A stretch of DNA of 64,000 nt from assembly GCA_022457155.1 (NCBI GenBank), contig JAJGOT010000466.1:310001-374000 (forward strand), in the 5' to 3' direction. The stretch comes from Cladopsammia gracilis. Taxonomy: Eukaryota > Cnidaria > Anthozoa > Scleractinia > Dendrophylliidae. Of the stretch, positions 1 to 11,080 are shown piece after piece; within the stretch, counting starts at the first letter, position 1; each line of letters begins with the position of its first letter. The notes under the pieces are model-generated. The model was not told where the DNA came from and did no database searches. It was given only the letters and a program-made list of their open reading frames with translations. A program made the position numbers and the translations under genes.

Positions 1-111
1 GGTTGCTTTGGTCATTGGTAATTGGGCATTGGGAAGCTATTGTTTGGCGGTCACTCAAGCAAAGCATTGCATTGTGTTCCGTATGCCCAATTACCAATGA
101 CCAAAGCAACC
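1..111. repeat. Perfect foldback repeat (29-bp arms)
   Basis: Bases 1-29 are the exact reverse complement of bases 83-111, with a 53-bp loop. The left arm begins at the window edge, so the repeat may extend further upstream. This looks like a small MITE or foldback element; no target-site duplication can be judged because the left flank is missing. Confidence 0.85.
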
Positions 112-679
112 TTTATTGAATTAGGTATATATCCCGCGATGGTGGTAAATTTCGCATTTTGAAGGAAAGTAAAAGCGATCGCTGCATGCTATTTCGTATC
201 TTTGGGAGAAAAAATGCGTGCACTATTATGGATAAAAAAGAGAAAGAAATGAAAACAAAAGAAAAGAGAAAAATTATTGATCATACGATTGGACGAGAAA
301 GGCGCAAAATTATCGCGTTGTGTCTCAGTGAATAAAAGCTGTTTCAAAGTTTCAACCGCTCGACAAGGAGTGAACGAACAAAAAGAACGAAAAGCTTCTG
401 ATCTTTGTTTTAAGCGGATTGCAGCTAAAAGATCTCGCAATTACGGCTGTAGGAGCTAAAACGAGCAAGTTTGCAAACAACAGTCGATTCAGTTCGTACT
501 TCGATGTTTGAAAATTTGGCGCTGATGGAAAGAACTAAAAATGCACATCAACTACAGGTAACGTCGTTTTAATGGTTTATTGATTGTGTCCTTACGTTGT
601 AAATCTTTGTAAGACTTACTGTCCTCTTGCCAGTTCTTTCAGACTTTTCACCGCTCTGTTTAGGTAGCCGTGTGTTTGT
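112..679. other. Non-coding stretch, nothing recognised
   Basis: AT-rich sequence. Open frames here are short and uncharacteristic. It is the left flank of the CACTA-like element that starts at 683. Confidence 0.5.
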
Positions 680-992
680 TCACACTGGACGAAAAAACGG
701 ATTTTCCTGTATAGCAAATGTGCAGCAAACGTATGGCAAATTCCACATTTGCTCACATTTGCTCAAATTTACTTCAAGACAACGATCTGATTTTGCCCCA
801 ATTTTGCTATCATGGCAAAGCTGGTAAATTCCATATTTGCTTTAAATTTACTCCCATGCATAAAAATAGTGTAAAGTTTGTTTTTTTCTAGGCATTTGCC
901 AGGGTAGCAAATACGATATCAAAAGTGACATTTTGTATGTACTTTGCCTGAAGTGGAAAATTTGATCAAAGTATCATTTTTGAACATAATTT

Positions 993-1545
993 GCCCAGGG
1001 TGGTAAATGTGTTCAAAGAATCATTTTTTCCACGGATTTGCTCAGGGTGGTAAATGTGTTCAAAGAATTATTTTTCCACTTATTTGCTCAGGTGGTAAAT
1101 GTGTTCAAAGAATCATTTTTCCACGTGTTTGCTCAGGGTGGTAAATGTGATCAAAGAATCATTTTTCCACTTATTTGCTGAGGTGGTATATGTGTTCAAA
1201 GAATCATTTTTCCACGTATTTGCTCAGGGTGGTAAATGTGTTCAAAGAATCATTTTTCCACGTATTTGCTCAGGGTGGTTAATATGTTCAAAGAATCATT
1301 TTTCCACGTGTTTGCTCAGGGTGGTAAATGTGATCAAAGAATCATTTTTCCACGTATTTGCTCAGGGTGGTAAATGTGTTCAAAGAATCATTTTTCCACA
1401 CGTATTTGCTCAGGGTAGTAAATGTGTTCAAAGAATCATTCTTCAACGTATTTGCCCAGGGTGGTAAAAGTGATCAAAGACTTCGGCATTTTCCACGTAT
1501 TTGCTCAGGGTGGTAAATGTGATCAAAGAATCATTTTTCCACTTT
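993..1545. repeat. Subterminal minisatellite, ~46-bp unit, about 12 copies
   Basis: A unit containing GGTGGTAAATGTGTTCAAAG, then AATCATTTTTCCAC and GTATTTGCTCAG, is repeated head to tail with small length variation. It lies 300 bp inside the left terminus of the CACTA-like element, where such elements carry transposase-binding repeats. The repeat creates a spurious low-complexity reading frame that should not be taken as a gene. Confidence 0.85.
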
Positions 1546-3562
1546 TATGCTTTAGAAATGGGATGAAAAAAAATATTTTCCCTAGGACAGTAAATGTGAT
1601 CGGTGAATCAGTTTTCGACATATATATTTGTTCAATTAATGTCTACACCACACTGCAGTAAAAATAAATTCAAGTCATAAATGAAATTACTTTAATTAAT
1701 TCAATAACTATCTAACTAAACCAAATCACGTTGTCAACCGTATTTACAATGTCGAATCACGTTGAGAATAGATCAACTACGAAATAATACACTGTTACAA
1801 AATAATTCTTTTACACGATTTAACTGGGTGGTAAAATGCTACATGTTACATGAGCTCAATTCAATCAGGAATCATTTCAACAGGTGCATACAAAAAGCCC
1901 TAAATACAGGTTATTCTTCAATTTGAACACACAGTAAAAACTCTATTAGCCCCTGGGGCTTATGTAATTCGGGGGGCTTAAAAGAGAGGAGTTGGGAGGG
2001 GGAAGTTAAAAAAAACTGATCTGTGCACATATACTCAAAGGAGATTGCTTTCTTCCTGGCATGCACTGCAAACAAACTACATGCGACCCACAAGCAGCTC
2101 TTTTTACAGGTACTCAGCAGCTCTTTTTTACCAGGTCAGTTGCTTGTATTGGAAACATTTGCTGAAGAAATCCATGATATTCTCTAAATGTAGGCAGAGT
2201 TAATAAGGCTTAAGGCTTATTATTTTTCCAAACGGCAGATTGAATGTATGAAAGCCTTGTATTTCAGTTCAACCAGTGTTGTGTGGTACAATCACTTATT
2301 TTACAGCTTTAGTTTATGTTATTGTGACCAAAATAGCATTTCAAACCATCCACAAATGCAAATAAATCGTCTCACAAAAGACGTGCTGCATGTAGTCTGC
2401 AGATTCATTAACACTTCAATTCAATGCCGATAAATACAAATAGTTGCTGAAAAGCAGGTTTATTGATCCCAAGAATCTGAAGATATTTCACGCATCTACA
2501 CCACACAACACCAATCAAACTGAAATGTGAGGCTTATGATCGGTTTGCAAAGTTAACCAGACTTAAGAACAAATTGCAAATATAACTGAAATGGAAGATA
2601 TTATTTTTGATAATTGTGTTTGTTTGCGGTGCATGCATGCAAGATACCAAGTGCCTTGTTTATCGGCATACCTGTTTGATAATTATGTAATTGGAAGACT
2701 GCTACTTGGGAGCCAAAAATAATTGGGGGGGGGGGGGGGGGTGCATAAAGGGCCTATCTTGATGAAAATGTAATTTTGGGTGAATGTTTGTTTGGATTTG
2801 CCTCACTTTTTGCATGTGGCCTTGAGAAACAAATACCCATTTTTTTTTATCCCTGAGTTCTGTTGGCATTTAGAAGATAAGTTCCATAGGATTCTTTCAC
2901 TATAAAACCACATCTACTTATGACATCATATCTCATAACCTTGTCCAAACAAAAAGAAACCACAAAGCAGTATGGTGAAATGGGAATGTTTCTTGAGCAA
3001 AATGGAGTGCAAAAAACAAGGCTATTCCTAGTGAAACTGATATAGAACCTATGAAAGTGTACACTGGCCTTTTATGCACCAAATCCCATAATTGTCGAAG
3101 GAGCAGGTCATGGAAAATTCATGCAAATGGAAGCTTAATGTACGTGTAGTCTGTAAAGTCAAACTCTTGTTTGCTCTGTAGACAATTTAGTCATCATTAA
3201 TTTTACTGAGCTTTCTCAGGAACTCATTACCTGGAGCATGCGACTGCCATACTGCGCCTATGAAATGGCATTTTTGCAAGATGGTTTATTTTTAGACTAT
3301 AAGCCTTTCCCGCAAATTGGTTTTGGAATTGAAAGCCAATCACAAGAAATTGCATTGATAATAAACGTTTACCGTAAATGTAATACATAACTATGACAAC
3401 TCGTCCACATAAGAATCAGAAACAATTATTTTTGCGGGAAAGGGAAAAGCTTATCTCAAAATAAATCTACTGGTAAAAATGCCATTGCACAAATTTATGG
3501 CATTTGTATGCCCCTGGTAATGGGCTCCTGGCTTTCTAGAGTTTGAACACCAATAAACCAAA
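1546..3562. other. Non-coding interior of the CACTA-like element
   Basis: AT-rich, no convincing coding sequence. Contains a 17-base G tract at 2725-2741. Short open frames show no recognisable motif. Confidence 0.5.
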
Positions 3563-3929
3563 CCTGTCTTTGTGTAGGAGACTGTGCTTTTAAATGGCTG
3601 TGTCAGTTATGAATAATATTTAGCTGTTCAAAATACAATATCAATTAGCACTTTTTAAAGATTACAATAAAACAAAAACACTCAAAAACATGAATACTTT
3701 GTTGTTATGTGTTTGTTTTGTTGATTTAAAGTTTGCAACTGCGGTTTTAGAAACTTGAAGTTTGACAGAGTGAAAGTCAAACTTCAAAGTTTTAAACATT
3801 GTATTCATGTGTTTGAGTGTTTTTGTTTCATTATTTTAACCATTAAAAAAGCACTAAATGTTGCATTTAGAAATTGAATTCATAACCGACACAGCCATTT
3901 AAAAACACAGTCCCCCACACAAACACAGG
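3563..3929. mobile_element. Foldback MITE with ~170-bp arms
   Basis: The two halves are imperfect reverse complements over almost their whole length, meeting near 3770 around a GAAGTTTGAC/GTCAAACTTC core. The outer arms begin CCTGTCTTTGTGT and CCTGTGTTTGTGT (the latter reverse-complemented). I see no clear target-site duplication, so the superfamily is unassigned. Confidence 0.75.
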
Positions 3930-4009
3930 ATAGAGATGCTCCTGTGAAACAATGATTAAACTGGTTTGCATTCTATTTCATGACCCAGTTCCTTAACTGA
4001 GGAGTGCTG

Positions 4010-4369
4010 ACAATGCAAAGTCAGGGGCATCTTCTGGTTTCTCCCAGGTTGATGATGGCCCTTGACTCGTTTCAAAAACCATGTTTGCATGGTCCCCCTA
4101 TACTTCTTCGGCACTTAGTTATACGGTCAAGGCTCTTCATCAAATCATCAAGTTCTGTGCTCCTACAAGGGAGGGGTCTGACACACATGTTTATACTGTT
4201 TGTTTTCTACATCTAAACCCGATGTGCTGCCGTTGGTTTCACCCTCAGGCTCCGAAATGGACTCCCCAGATGACATATAGTCCATCGTCAGGCAGACGTT
4301 ATATTTTTCTTTATCTTCTTGTTGCATCGATGTCCATTCCTTTAATGCTTTTACCCGCTTAATTCATTT
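4010..4369 (-). pseudogene. Decayed 3'-terminal exon of a gene inside the CACTA-like element
   Basis: On the minus strand an acceptor-like tract ending TTTTACAG (4378-4370) precedes an open frame. It has a basic start (KRVKALKEW), then the acidic, serine-rich run MDYMSSGESISEPEGE. A frameshift follows, and a neighbouring frame continues with ELDDLMKSLDRITKCRRS before a stop. This looks like a real exon by composition and splice site but is broken by at least one frameshift. It probably belongs with the exons at 5313-5424 and 8161-8768, read from the right end of the transposon leftwards. I recognise the general style of uncharacterised cnidarian proteins but not a named family. Confidence 0.45.
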
Positions 4370-5090
4370 CTGTAAAAGATGAAAATCTAGAATTAACTAA
4401 GCACAAATAAGTAACTGAACAATGAAATTACAGTGTTACTGTGAAACCCACAACCCAAGACGATGAATGAATATATTGCACAACAATTTATGAGCCATTA
4501 CTCATAACGTTGTTTACAGACATTTTTTTTTTACTTCTAGATAAAATTTAATGTGTATAACAGGGTGCATATAAAAATCAGTTTTTACAACTACAAAGGT
4601 CTTTCTTGCTAGTCCAAATTAAATAAAAATTTTTGGGGAAGAGGGCAAGGGAGGCTGATCTACATGTGTATGTACAATGTAGTGATTAATAATTTTACCT
4701 TAGACTGTAAAGGGATGGTTGAAAATGATTACAAGGTTGTGATATTGATTTATCATTAAAATAATATATGTTTATTTTTTTTTTGTTGCATCGCAGCAGT
4801 CCATACTACTAAATCCTTGAATTTGATTGGTTAAGGACACACTCTCTAGAGGTCCTGATATTCCCATCTGGACCCCATATACAGACTGTTCCGAATTTTT
4901 AGAATGTACAGCTACAAAATTTTTGTACCTAAAATGTAAAACACTTAACAATGTAAAAAGAAATATTATTAAGCAATAATGACTTCGGTTTTACTGTTAG
5001 AGTTCACATTTCTGCCAGACATATGGCTTTTACAAGTATGTACAAATTAAACCAATATTCCCACAGAGAAAAAATTATTATGTTACTTGC

Positions 5091-5178
5091 TGGCCTACAG
5101 TGTAGGTCGGGCCATATTGGGAAAAAACTGCCCTTGGGTCCAGTTTTTCCCAGTACAGACCTCCCGGCCAGCAAATCG
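5091..5178. repeat. Small foldback repeat
   Basis: Sequence around TTGCTGGCC...GGGAAAAAACTG at the left is mirrored by CAGTTTTTCCCAGT...GGCCAGCAA at the right, giving an imperfect hairpin of under 100 bp. Probably a MITE remnant. Confidence 0.55.
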
Positions 5179-5312
5179 TATATGACACAGTAGGTAATAT
5201 TAATTTACCCATTTCAAAATAAAAATGTTTGAGGACAAACCGGCAATGTATAACTGGAGTGTTCACAGTAAAAACAATTGTTTACTGCAGGCATTAAACA
5301 TCTTTTGCTTAC

Positions 5313-5424
5313 CGTATTCTTTCTACTTCTCTTCCGCGGCTCCTGCAACACTAATACTTCTGCTTCTTTTTGTCAACATTTTTCTGCTGCCTCATTTTGG
5401 TACGCAAATGGACTTGCATCACAG
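5313..5424 (-). pseudogene. Decayed internal exon, minus strand
   Basis: Bounded on the minus strand by a pyrimidine-rich acceptor ending CAAACAG and a consensus donor GTAAGC. The main frame reads SPFAYQNEAAEK, then one in-frame stop, then QKEAEVLVLQEPRKRSRKNT up to the donor. The EAAEK motif and basic tail recall the exon at 8161-8768 of the same element. Good splice sites and amino-acid composition support a former exon; the stop marks decay. Confidence 0.45.
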
Positions 5425-5679
5425 CTGTTTGAAATGGAAAAGTGTTAGAACATGTTAGTTACATGCATTGTACACTGTAGTTCAATTTTCATTTTCCTGT
5501 GTTTTTATTTTCATTCATTACCATATATATTGTATATTAACAAAGAAATAATATTATTATTATGTATTGTATTATTATTAGAAATCCAGCAAGGAAGAGA
5601 TTTAAAATGCATGTCAAATTCAACTGTATGTACATGCATACACTGTATGTTATCACTGCACTATTGAAAAATCAAACCC

Positions 5680-7830
5680 TAAAACTGTTGGCACTACTCA
5701 ATTTTGGACATGGAAATTTCACTCTTAATTTATAACATATTGTTATAAGTTGATGCACATGATACAAGGTCTGACAAAAGTGCCATCACTCATGGAATGT
5801 TACCTCAAAGCATGTTCACCACATGATCAAGGACCACATACATGTACATTAGAGTCCTAAAGCAGTTGACACAGCTAAACTATGAACATGGCAATTTCAA
5901 GGCAAAATCACTCTTTATTTGGAACAATATGTGGTCCTTCATTACGGTACACAGTCATGCCTTGAGGTCTAACAAGGCTATTGTCGCTTTCAGAATCTAC
6001 TAGAAATAAAATCTCACAAAATCAAACCTAAAAACAGCCGACACAGAGCAATTATAATCATGGCAATTTCAGGGGGCAAACAACTCGATTTTTTAGGACA
6101 GTGTGGTCACTCGTCACAGTACACATGCTTCAAGATCTGACTAAACTGCCGTCACTCACAGAATGTACCAGAGCTAAGATCTCACAAATTCAAACCCAAA
6201 AACAGCCAACACAGTGCAATTATAATCATGGTAATTTCAAGGCCAAACAACACAATGCAATTATAGTCATGGCAATTTCAGGGGGCAAACAACTCTCAAA
6301 TTTTTAGGACAATGTGGTCACTCGTCATGGTACACATGCTTCAAGATCTGACTAAACTGCCGTCACTCACAGAATGTACCAGAGCTAAGATCTCACAAAA
6401 TCAAACCCAAAAACAGCCAACACAGTGCAATTATAATCATGGTAATTTCAAGGCCAAACAACATAGTGCAATTATAATTATGGCAATTTCAGGGGGCAAA
6501 CAACTCTCAATTTTTTAGGACAATGTGGTCACTCGTCATGGTACACATGCTTCAAGATCTGACTAAACTGCCGTCACTCACAGAATGTACCAGAGCTAAG
6601 ATCTCACAAATTCAAACCCAAAAACAGCCAACACAGTGCAATTATAATCATGGTAATTTCAAGGCCAAACAACACAATGCAATTATAATCATGGCAATTT
6701 CAGGGGGCAAACAACTCTCAATTTTTTAGGACAATGTGGTCACTCGTCATGGTACACATGCTTCAAGATCTGACTAAACTGCCGTCACTCACAGAATGTA
6801 CCAGAGCTAAGATCTCACAAAATCAAACCCAAAAACAGCCAACATAGTGCAATTATAATCATGGTAATTTCAAGGCCAAACAACACAGTGCAATTATAAT
6901 CATGGCAATTTCAGGGGGCAAACAACTCTCAAATTTTTTAGGACAATGTGGTCACTCGTCATGGTACACATGCTTCAAGATCTGACTAAACTGCTGTCAC
7001 TCACAGAATGTACCAGAGCTAAGACCTCACAAATTCAAACCCAAAAACAGCCAACACAGTGCAATTATAATCATGGTAATTTCAAGGCCAAACAACACAG
7101 TGCAATTATAATCATGGCAATTTCAGGGGGCAAACAACTCTCAATTTTTTAGGACAATGTGGTCACTCGTCATGGTACACATGCTTCAAGATCTGACTAA
7201 ACTGCCGTCACTCACAGAATGTACCAGTGCTAAGATCTCACAAAATCAAACCCAAAAACAGCCAACACAGTGCAATTATAATCATGGTAATTTCAAGGCC
7301 AAACAACTCTTAACTTTTTAGGACAATGTGGTCATTCGGTATGGTGCGCATGCTTCAAGATCTGACAAAATTATAACTGCCATCACTCACAGAATGTACC
7401 AGACCTACATGTAAGATCTTACAAAATCAAACCTTAAAACAGCCGACACAGTGCAATTATAATCATGGCAATTTCAAGGCCAAACAACTGTTAATCTTTT
7501 AGGACAATTGTGATCACTCGTCATGGTGCACATGCTTCAAGATTCGACAAAACTGCCATCACTCACATAATGTACCAGAATTAAGATATCACAAAATCAA
7601 ACACTTATTAAAACAGTTGACACAGCTCAACTATGAACATGGCAATTTCAAGACAAAATCACTTTTAATTTGGAACAATATGTGTTCTTCTAGCAAGACT
7701 TTTGTCACTTTCAGACTCTACCAGAACTAAGACCTCACAAAATCAAACCCAAAAACAGCTGACACAGTGCAATTATAATCATGGCAATTTCAAGGCCAAA
7801 CAACTCTCATTTTTTTAGAACAATTATGGT
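5680..7830. repeat. 211-bp satellite array, about ten units
   Basis: Head-to-tail units of 211 bp, very similar between about 6100 and 7330 and increasingly divergent on both sides. Each unit contains a 68-codon frame starting ATGTGGTCACTCGTC at 6101, 6312, 6523 and 6946. Since 211 is not a multiple of three and each frame ends in its own unit, these frames come from the repeat and not from one protein. Inside each unit the phrase CAATTATAATCATGG is itself duplicated. The array lies within the CACTA-like element. Confidence 0.9.
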
Positions 7831-7849
7831 CACTTCATCCATGATGGCT

Positions 7850-8160
7850 TTATTGACAATTTTGTTAGATGGATCAGAGAAGCTACAATGTGTAGAAAAT
7901 AATAATCATTACAATCTTGAAGGACTGGAGTTGAATCATTTTACTCTTTGGTCACTCAATTGAATTATCGTCCTATACTTGACAGTTGACTCCATTTTAA
8001 GAGAAGATTATTTTGGTTTAAAACTGTCTGAAATGTTTGGGTTTGAATTTTTCTTTAGTTTAAAAATTTTCAAAGCAAAAAAGAATGTTGAATCACATAC
8101 ATATACAATTAAATTAAATAACACTTGTTATTTGAAAACTATATCAGCAAGAAGGCTTAC
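7850..8160. other. Non-coding spacer, nothing recognised
   Basis: AT-rich sequence between the satellite and the exon remnant. Open frames lack motifs. Confidence 0.45.
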
Positions 8161-8768
8161 CGACAACACTTTTGGCAATCGCTTGCTTTTTCGTGGTCTT
8201 TCCCGCTCTTTTTCGGCCGCTTCTTTTTCTAGCCGTTCGGCCGTATTATACGTCTGCCTTTCTTAATAGAGGGTCGTGAAGGGGTAAAATGGGAGCTGGG
8301 ATTTGCCTTTTTTAGAGGCTGGGAAATGGGATTTTGTGCACTGGGACTGGGATTCATGAAACAAAAACAATAGAAAAATGGGAATGGGATTTCAATTTGA
8401 GCAACACAGGCTGGGACTGTGGGATTTGAGCTGGGATTTGAAAAAAACAATTTGCTGGGAAATGGGATTAGGACCCCCCCTTCACGACCCTCTTAATAGG
8501 CTTCTTGCTTGGACATACAGCTCAGATGTAAAATCATCACCACTAGCATCTTCTCGATTGATCGCTGAGGCCAGGTCGAGACCTTCTTTCAGTGTCTAGC
8601 GGAGAGCTTGGAATCAGGGGAATTAGGAATCAGGGAAGGCGAAGAAAACGGATAACAGTCTGCACTCGTACTGCCAGGAGAACATTCCGAATATCCAGAC
8701 CTACTAGCTGCCCTAGTTTCCCTTTCTGGCGTGGATTCTTCAACCGAACTTTGTGGCGCCAAAATCAT
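8161..8768 (-). pseudogene. Decayed first exon of the CACTA-element gene, split by a MITE
   Basis: Read on the minus strand from an ATG at 8768: a serine/proline-rich start (MILAPQSSVEESTPERE) runs about 60 codons, then a one-base shift leads into TLKEGLDLASAINREDASGD. The hAT-type MITE 8270-8491 interrupts the coding sequence just after SLL. After a further one-base shift the frame reads TAERLEKEAAEKERER and a basic tail ending LPKVLS at a consensus donor GTAAGC (8160 leftwards). Removing the MITE and one copy of its 8-bp duplication restores local continuity, which supports a formerly continuous exon. Function unknown; perhaps an accessory protein of the transposon. Confidence 0.5.
8270..8491. 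mobile_element. hAT-type MITE, 222 bp
   Basis: Termini AGGGTCGTGAAGGGG form an inverted repeat, and CTTAATAG is duplicated at 8262-8269 and 8492-8499. An 8-bp duplication is typical of hAT elements. The interior repeats CTGGGAAATGGGATT-like phrases. Relatives of the two ends occur at 51193 and around 52590-52666. Confidence 0.88.
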
Positions 8769-9179
8769 CGCGCGGTCGAATTTACCGAATAAAAACTCCC
8801 AGGGTTGCGTCCAGTCGAAGATTCGCTAGACAGATTTGTTGTCTTTGGGGCTCTTGTGCTCGCTAGGTTTTTTTTGGTGCTTGGCGTCCCAGAATGATCG
8901 AAGCGAATTTATTCAAACGTCGCAGAACGGAAAGAACGAAAATATCGACCGCGTGAATTCAAATCCACCAGGGAAGAATAGAAAGCTCTTTTGCTGTCAA
9001 CAGCTCAAACCTGAGCCAATACAAGGCTAAAATATTATTAGCATTCTTCCCAATTGGCTCCAACTGGAAAGGTGTCGATTGACATGAACCAAATGCGAGA
9101 GAGAGTCTGGGAGTCTTCGTTGAAAATGGTCAGCGTCGTTCTTTGTTACGTGGTGTATGGGGACATATAGTGTACCGCC

Positions 9180-9640
9180 TTGCAAAGTTACGTATTTGCT
9201 CCTTATCAAATGTGAGCAAAATTAAAGTAATCGTTTTAGTTTGACATCAATGCAAATTAATAGCAAATAAACAGCTTCGCTTATTTTGCAAATAAGAGTA
9301 AATTAAACGCAAATGTACTGATTTGTCCCGTAAGTAAATGTTAGGAAACAGATCAGTGTAAACAAATTGTTTTGCACCGCATTTGCCTGGATTTCCAACA
9401 CCAGTAAACGTGATATTTTTGCGCAGGAAGCAAATGTTTGGTAATTGTATGTGAAAGTTAGAAATTTGCCTCGGTAGCAAAAGTGAGGCAAATTTGATGC
9501 AAATATCAACATTTACGTCACATTTGCACGTGAATTCAACCGGAACAAATATTTATGTTCACGTTAAGTTTACACCAAGCGCAAATTCGGTTCAAATTTG
9601 GAGCCCCAAATTTGCTACATATTTGCTCAACTTGCAAACC
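9180..9640. repeat. Right subterminal repeat region of the CACTA-like element
   Basis: Many scattered copies of GCAAAT/ATTTGC-type words, for example GCAAATTTG, GCAAATATG and GCAAATTCGG, crowd the last 480 bp before the terminus at 9667. They mirror the GCAAAT/GTAAAT words of the left end. Confidence 0.65.
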
Positions 9641-9670
9641 TGAGTAAATCCATTTTTTCGTCCAGTGTCA

Positions 9671-9897
9671 ATTTGTTTTGATTCTGAATTGAACTTTTTT
9701 AAGACATGACTACTTTCCCATTCCTTGTAGAAAATTGCGGCGTTGTTAATTCGCACCAAGGAGTTGAACCATAGACTATTTTCAAGAAACTGCCTTTCAG
9801 ATATTAATTGCTCTTCAAACTTTGCTTCTGACCAAATTAGAATTGCCTTTAAAAAAATTGTCTATTGTATTAAAAATCTTATTTGTATCTTTTTTCA
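9671..9897. other. Short non-coding spacer
   Basis: Lies between the CACTA-like element and the TTAA-flanked element. No gene seen. Confidence 0.4.
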
Positions 9898-9901
9898 TTA
9901 A

Positions 9902-10613
9902 GGTTGCCGTGTACCTTCAGATCGAAATTTTTTTATTATTTTTGGCGTGAAAATAAAGTTTACATAATGAACTTTCATCCAAAAAAATATCGAAAAATAG
10001 TGAAAATTGACGGAGAAATGACGGTATAACTTTTGTGGGCGGAGTTTGTTCAGTTATGAAGCGATATGTTTTTCTAAGCGCTGTTTTCTCAAAGTTAATT
10101 TTTCGCTTGTACGGGACACTTTAAAGAGATACAACTCAAAGGAAATGTGTTCGATTTTCCTCAAATTTGGACAGAAGCTAGGCTAACATATAATCAACCA
10201 AAACATTTCGGCGAATTTCTTATCTCCGAAAACTTTTTGGTCAAGAGCCATTTCCGTGCGATCACTCCAATTTTTTTCTCCCTCTTTCGAAAATACTCTG
10301 TAACATTTCACTGCAATTGAATATGGGAAATCGCCGACACTTTTTTAGCGCTTCGTGTCTGAAAATCCGAGAACAAATCAAATCAGCAAAATACAATAAT
10401 CGCTTTGAGTTATAGCGTTTTAAAGCTGATTCGGACGTTCGAATTTAGACGTCGTAAAAAAATCGACAATTCATTTTACTACCAAATGGTTTCCATATTT
10501 AGATAGCCAGCTCTGTAAGCTTTAATTTGATATCTGGGTTTAGGTATATTAAGCGTAATATTAAGACGCTAGAGCTGTTATACTGGAGACACCCCCGAAG
10601 GTATACGGTAACC
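9902..10613. mobile_element. Non-autonomous element flanked by TTAA (piggyBac-type target site)
   Basis: The ends GGTTGCCGTGTACCTTC and, reverse-complemented, GGTTACCGTATACCTTC form terminal inverted repeats. TTAA lies directly outside both (9898-9901 and 10614-10617). TTAA duplication is the hallmark of piggyBac elements, although these termini do not begin with the usual CCY motif. The 712-bp interior is non-coding, so the element would depend on a transposase elsewhere. Confidence 0.7.
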
Positions 10614-10720
10614 TTAAGGTTGCCTGTAAAAAGGAGGCCATAGCCGAACTTCTCAAGTTGAATATCAAAAAACAATTTCCATTTGCCATGGTTGTCAGTA
10701 TCAAAATATTTTTTAATCCA

Positions 10721-11080
10721 TTATACCTTCAAGGCCTTGTTAAAAGAATGGATATCAATCATTTTGAGACCACCGTCTGGATAGTTATTTACCATTATGT
10801 CGCATTTTATTTTATCATTTTTTCCAATCCATAGAAACAGGTAAAATAGCTTACTTATCTCTTTGATTATGAACTCGTTTGTCCAGAGAGGCGCAGGAAT
10901 GTAGACAATTTGAGAAGCTATTAAGCTTTTTAGTACTATGATTTTCCCAGTAAAAGTTAGTCTGCGATATTTCCAGTTGTTAAGTATGATTCTATTTTTT
11001 TCCAATTTTTCCTTGTAATTTAAGAATGCAGTTGTGTCAGGGTCTATGGAAAGCTTCAAGGCTTCAAGGCGTGCAACCAA
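10721..11080 (-). pseudogene. LINE ORF2 fragment (region after the reverse transcriptase core)
   Basis: A 119-codon minus-strand frame reads NWKYRRLTFTGKIIVLKSL, then FLWIGKNDKIK and NYPDGGLKMIDI. The same arrangement (NLTLFGRCLITKSL, FIWKNKKDKI, DYDNGGLRAPSI) follows the reverse transcriptase of the LINE at 18.7-18.9 kb, so this is the equivalent segment of a related L1/Tx1-like element. The rest of that element is missing. It ends next to ACCTTCAAGGCCTTG at 10725 without a clear tail. Confidence 0.7.

Larger units (their letters stand above)
683..9667. mobile_element. EnSpm/CACTA-like DNA transposon, 8,985 bp
   Basis: The left end reads CACTGGACGAAAAAACGGAT and the right end, reverse-complemented, reads the same with one C/T difference. 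The trinucleotide TCA stands directly outside both ends (680-682 and 9668-9670), a 3-bp target-site duplication. CACTA/CACTG termini, 3-bp duplications and repeat-rich subterminal regions are family traits of EnSpm/CACTA elements. Both subterminal regions (about 700-1600 and 9180-9640) carry many iterations of a GCAAAT or GTAAAT core. The interior holds a 211-bp satellite, a foldback MITE, an hAT-type MITE and remnants of a minus-strand spliced gene. No intact transposase is visible, so this copy is probably defective. Superfamily assignment rests on termini and TSD only. Confidence 0.72.

Noticed and set aside
1099..1661. Open frames with repeated CSKNHFSTCLL motifs
   Set aside because: They come from the 46-bp minisatellite; composition and context are those of a repeat, not a protein.
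6101..7152. Repeated 68-codon frames (MWSLVMVHMLQDL...)
   Set aside because: Carried by the 211-bp satellite; each ends within its unit and no start context or conserved domain supports translation.
8229..8450. Minus-strand frame of 73 codons
   Set aside because: Lies inside the hAT-type MITE and is a chance frame.
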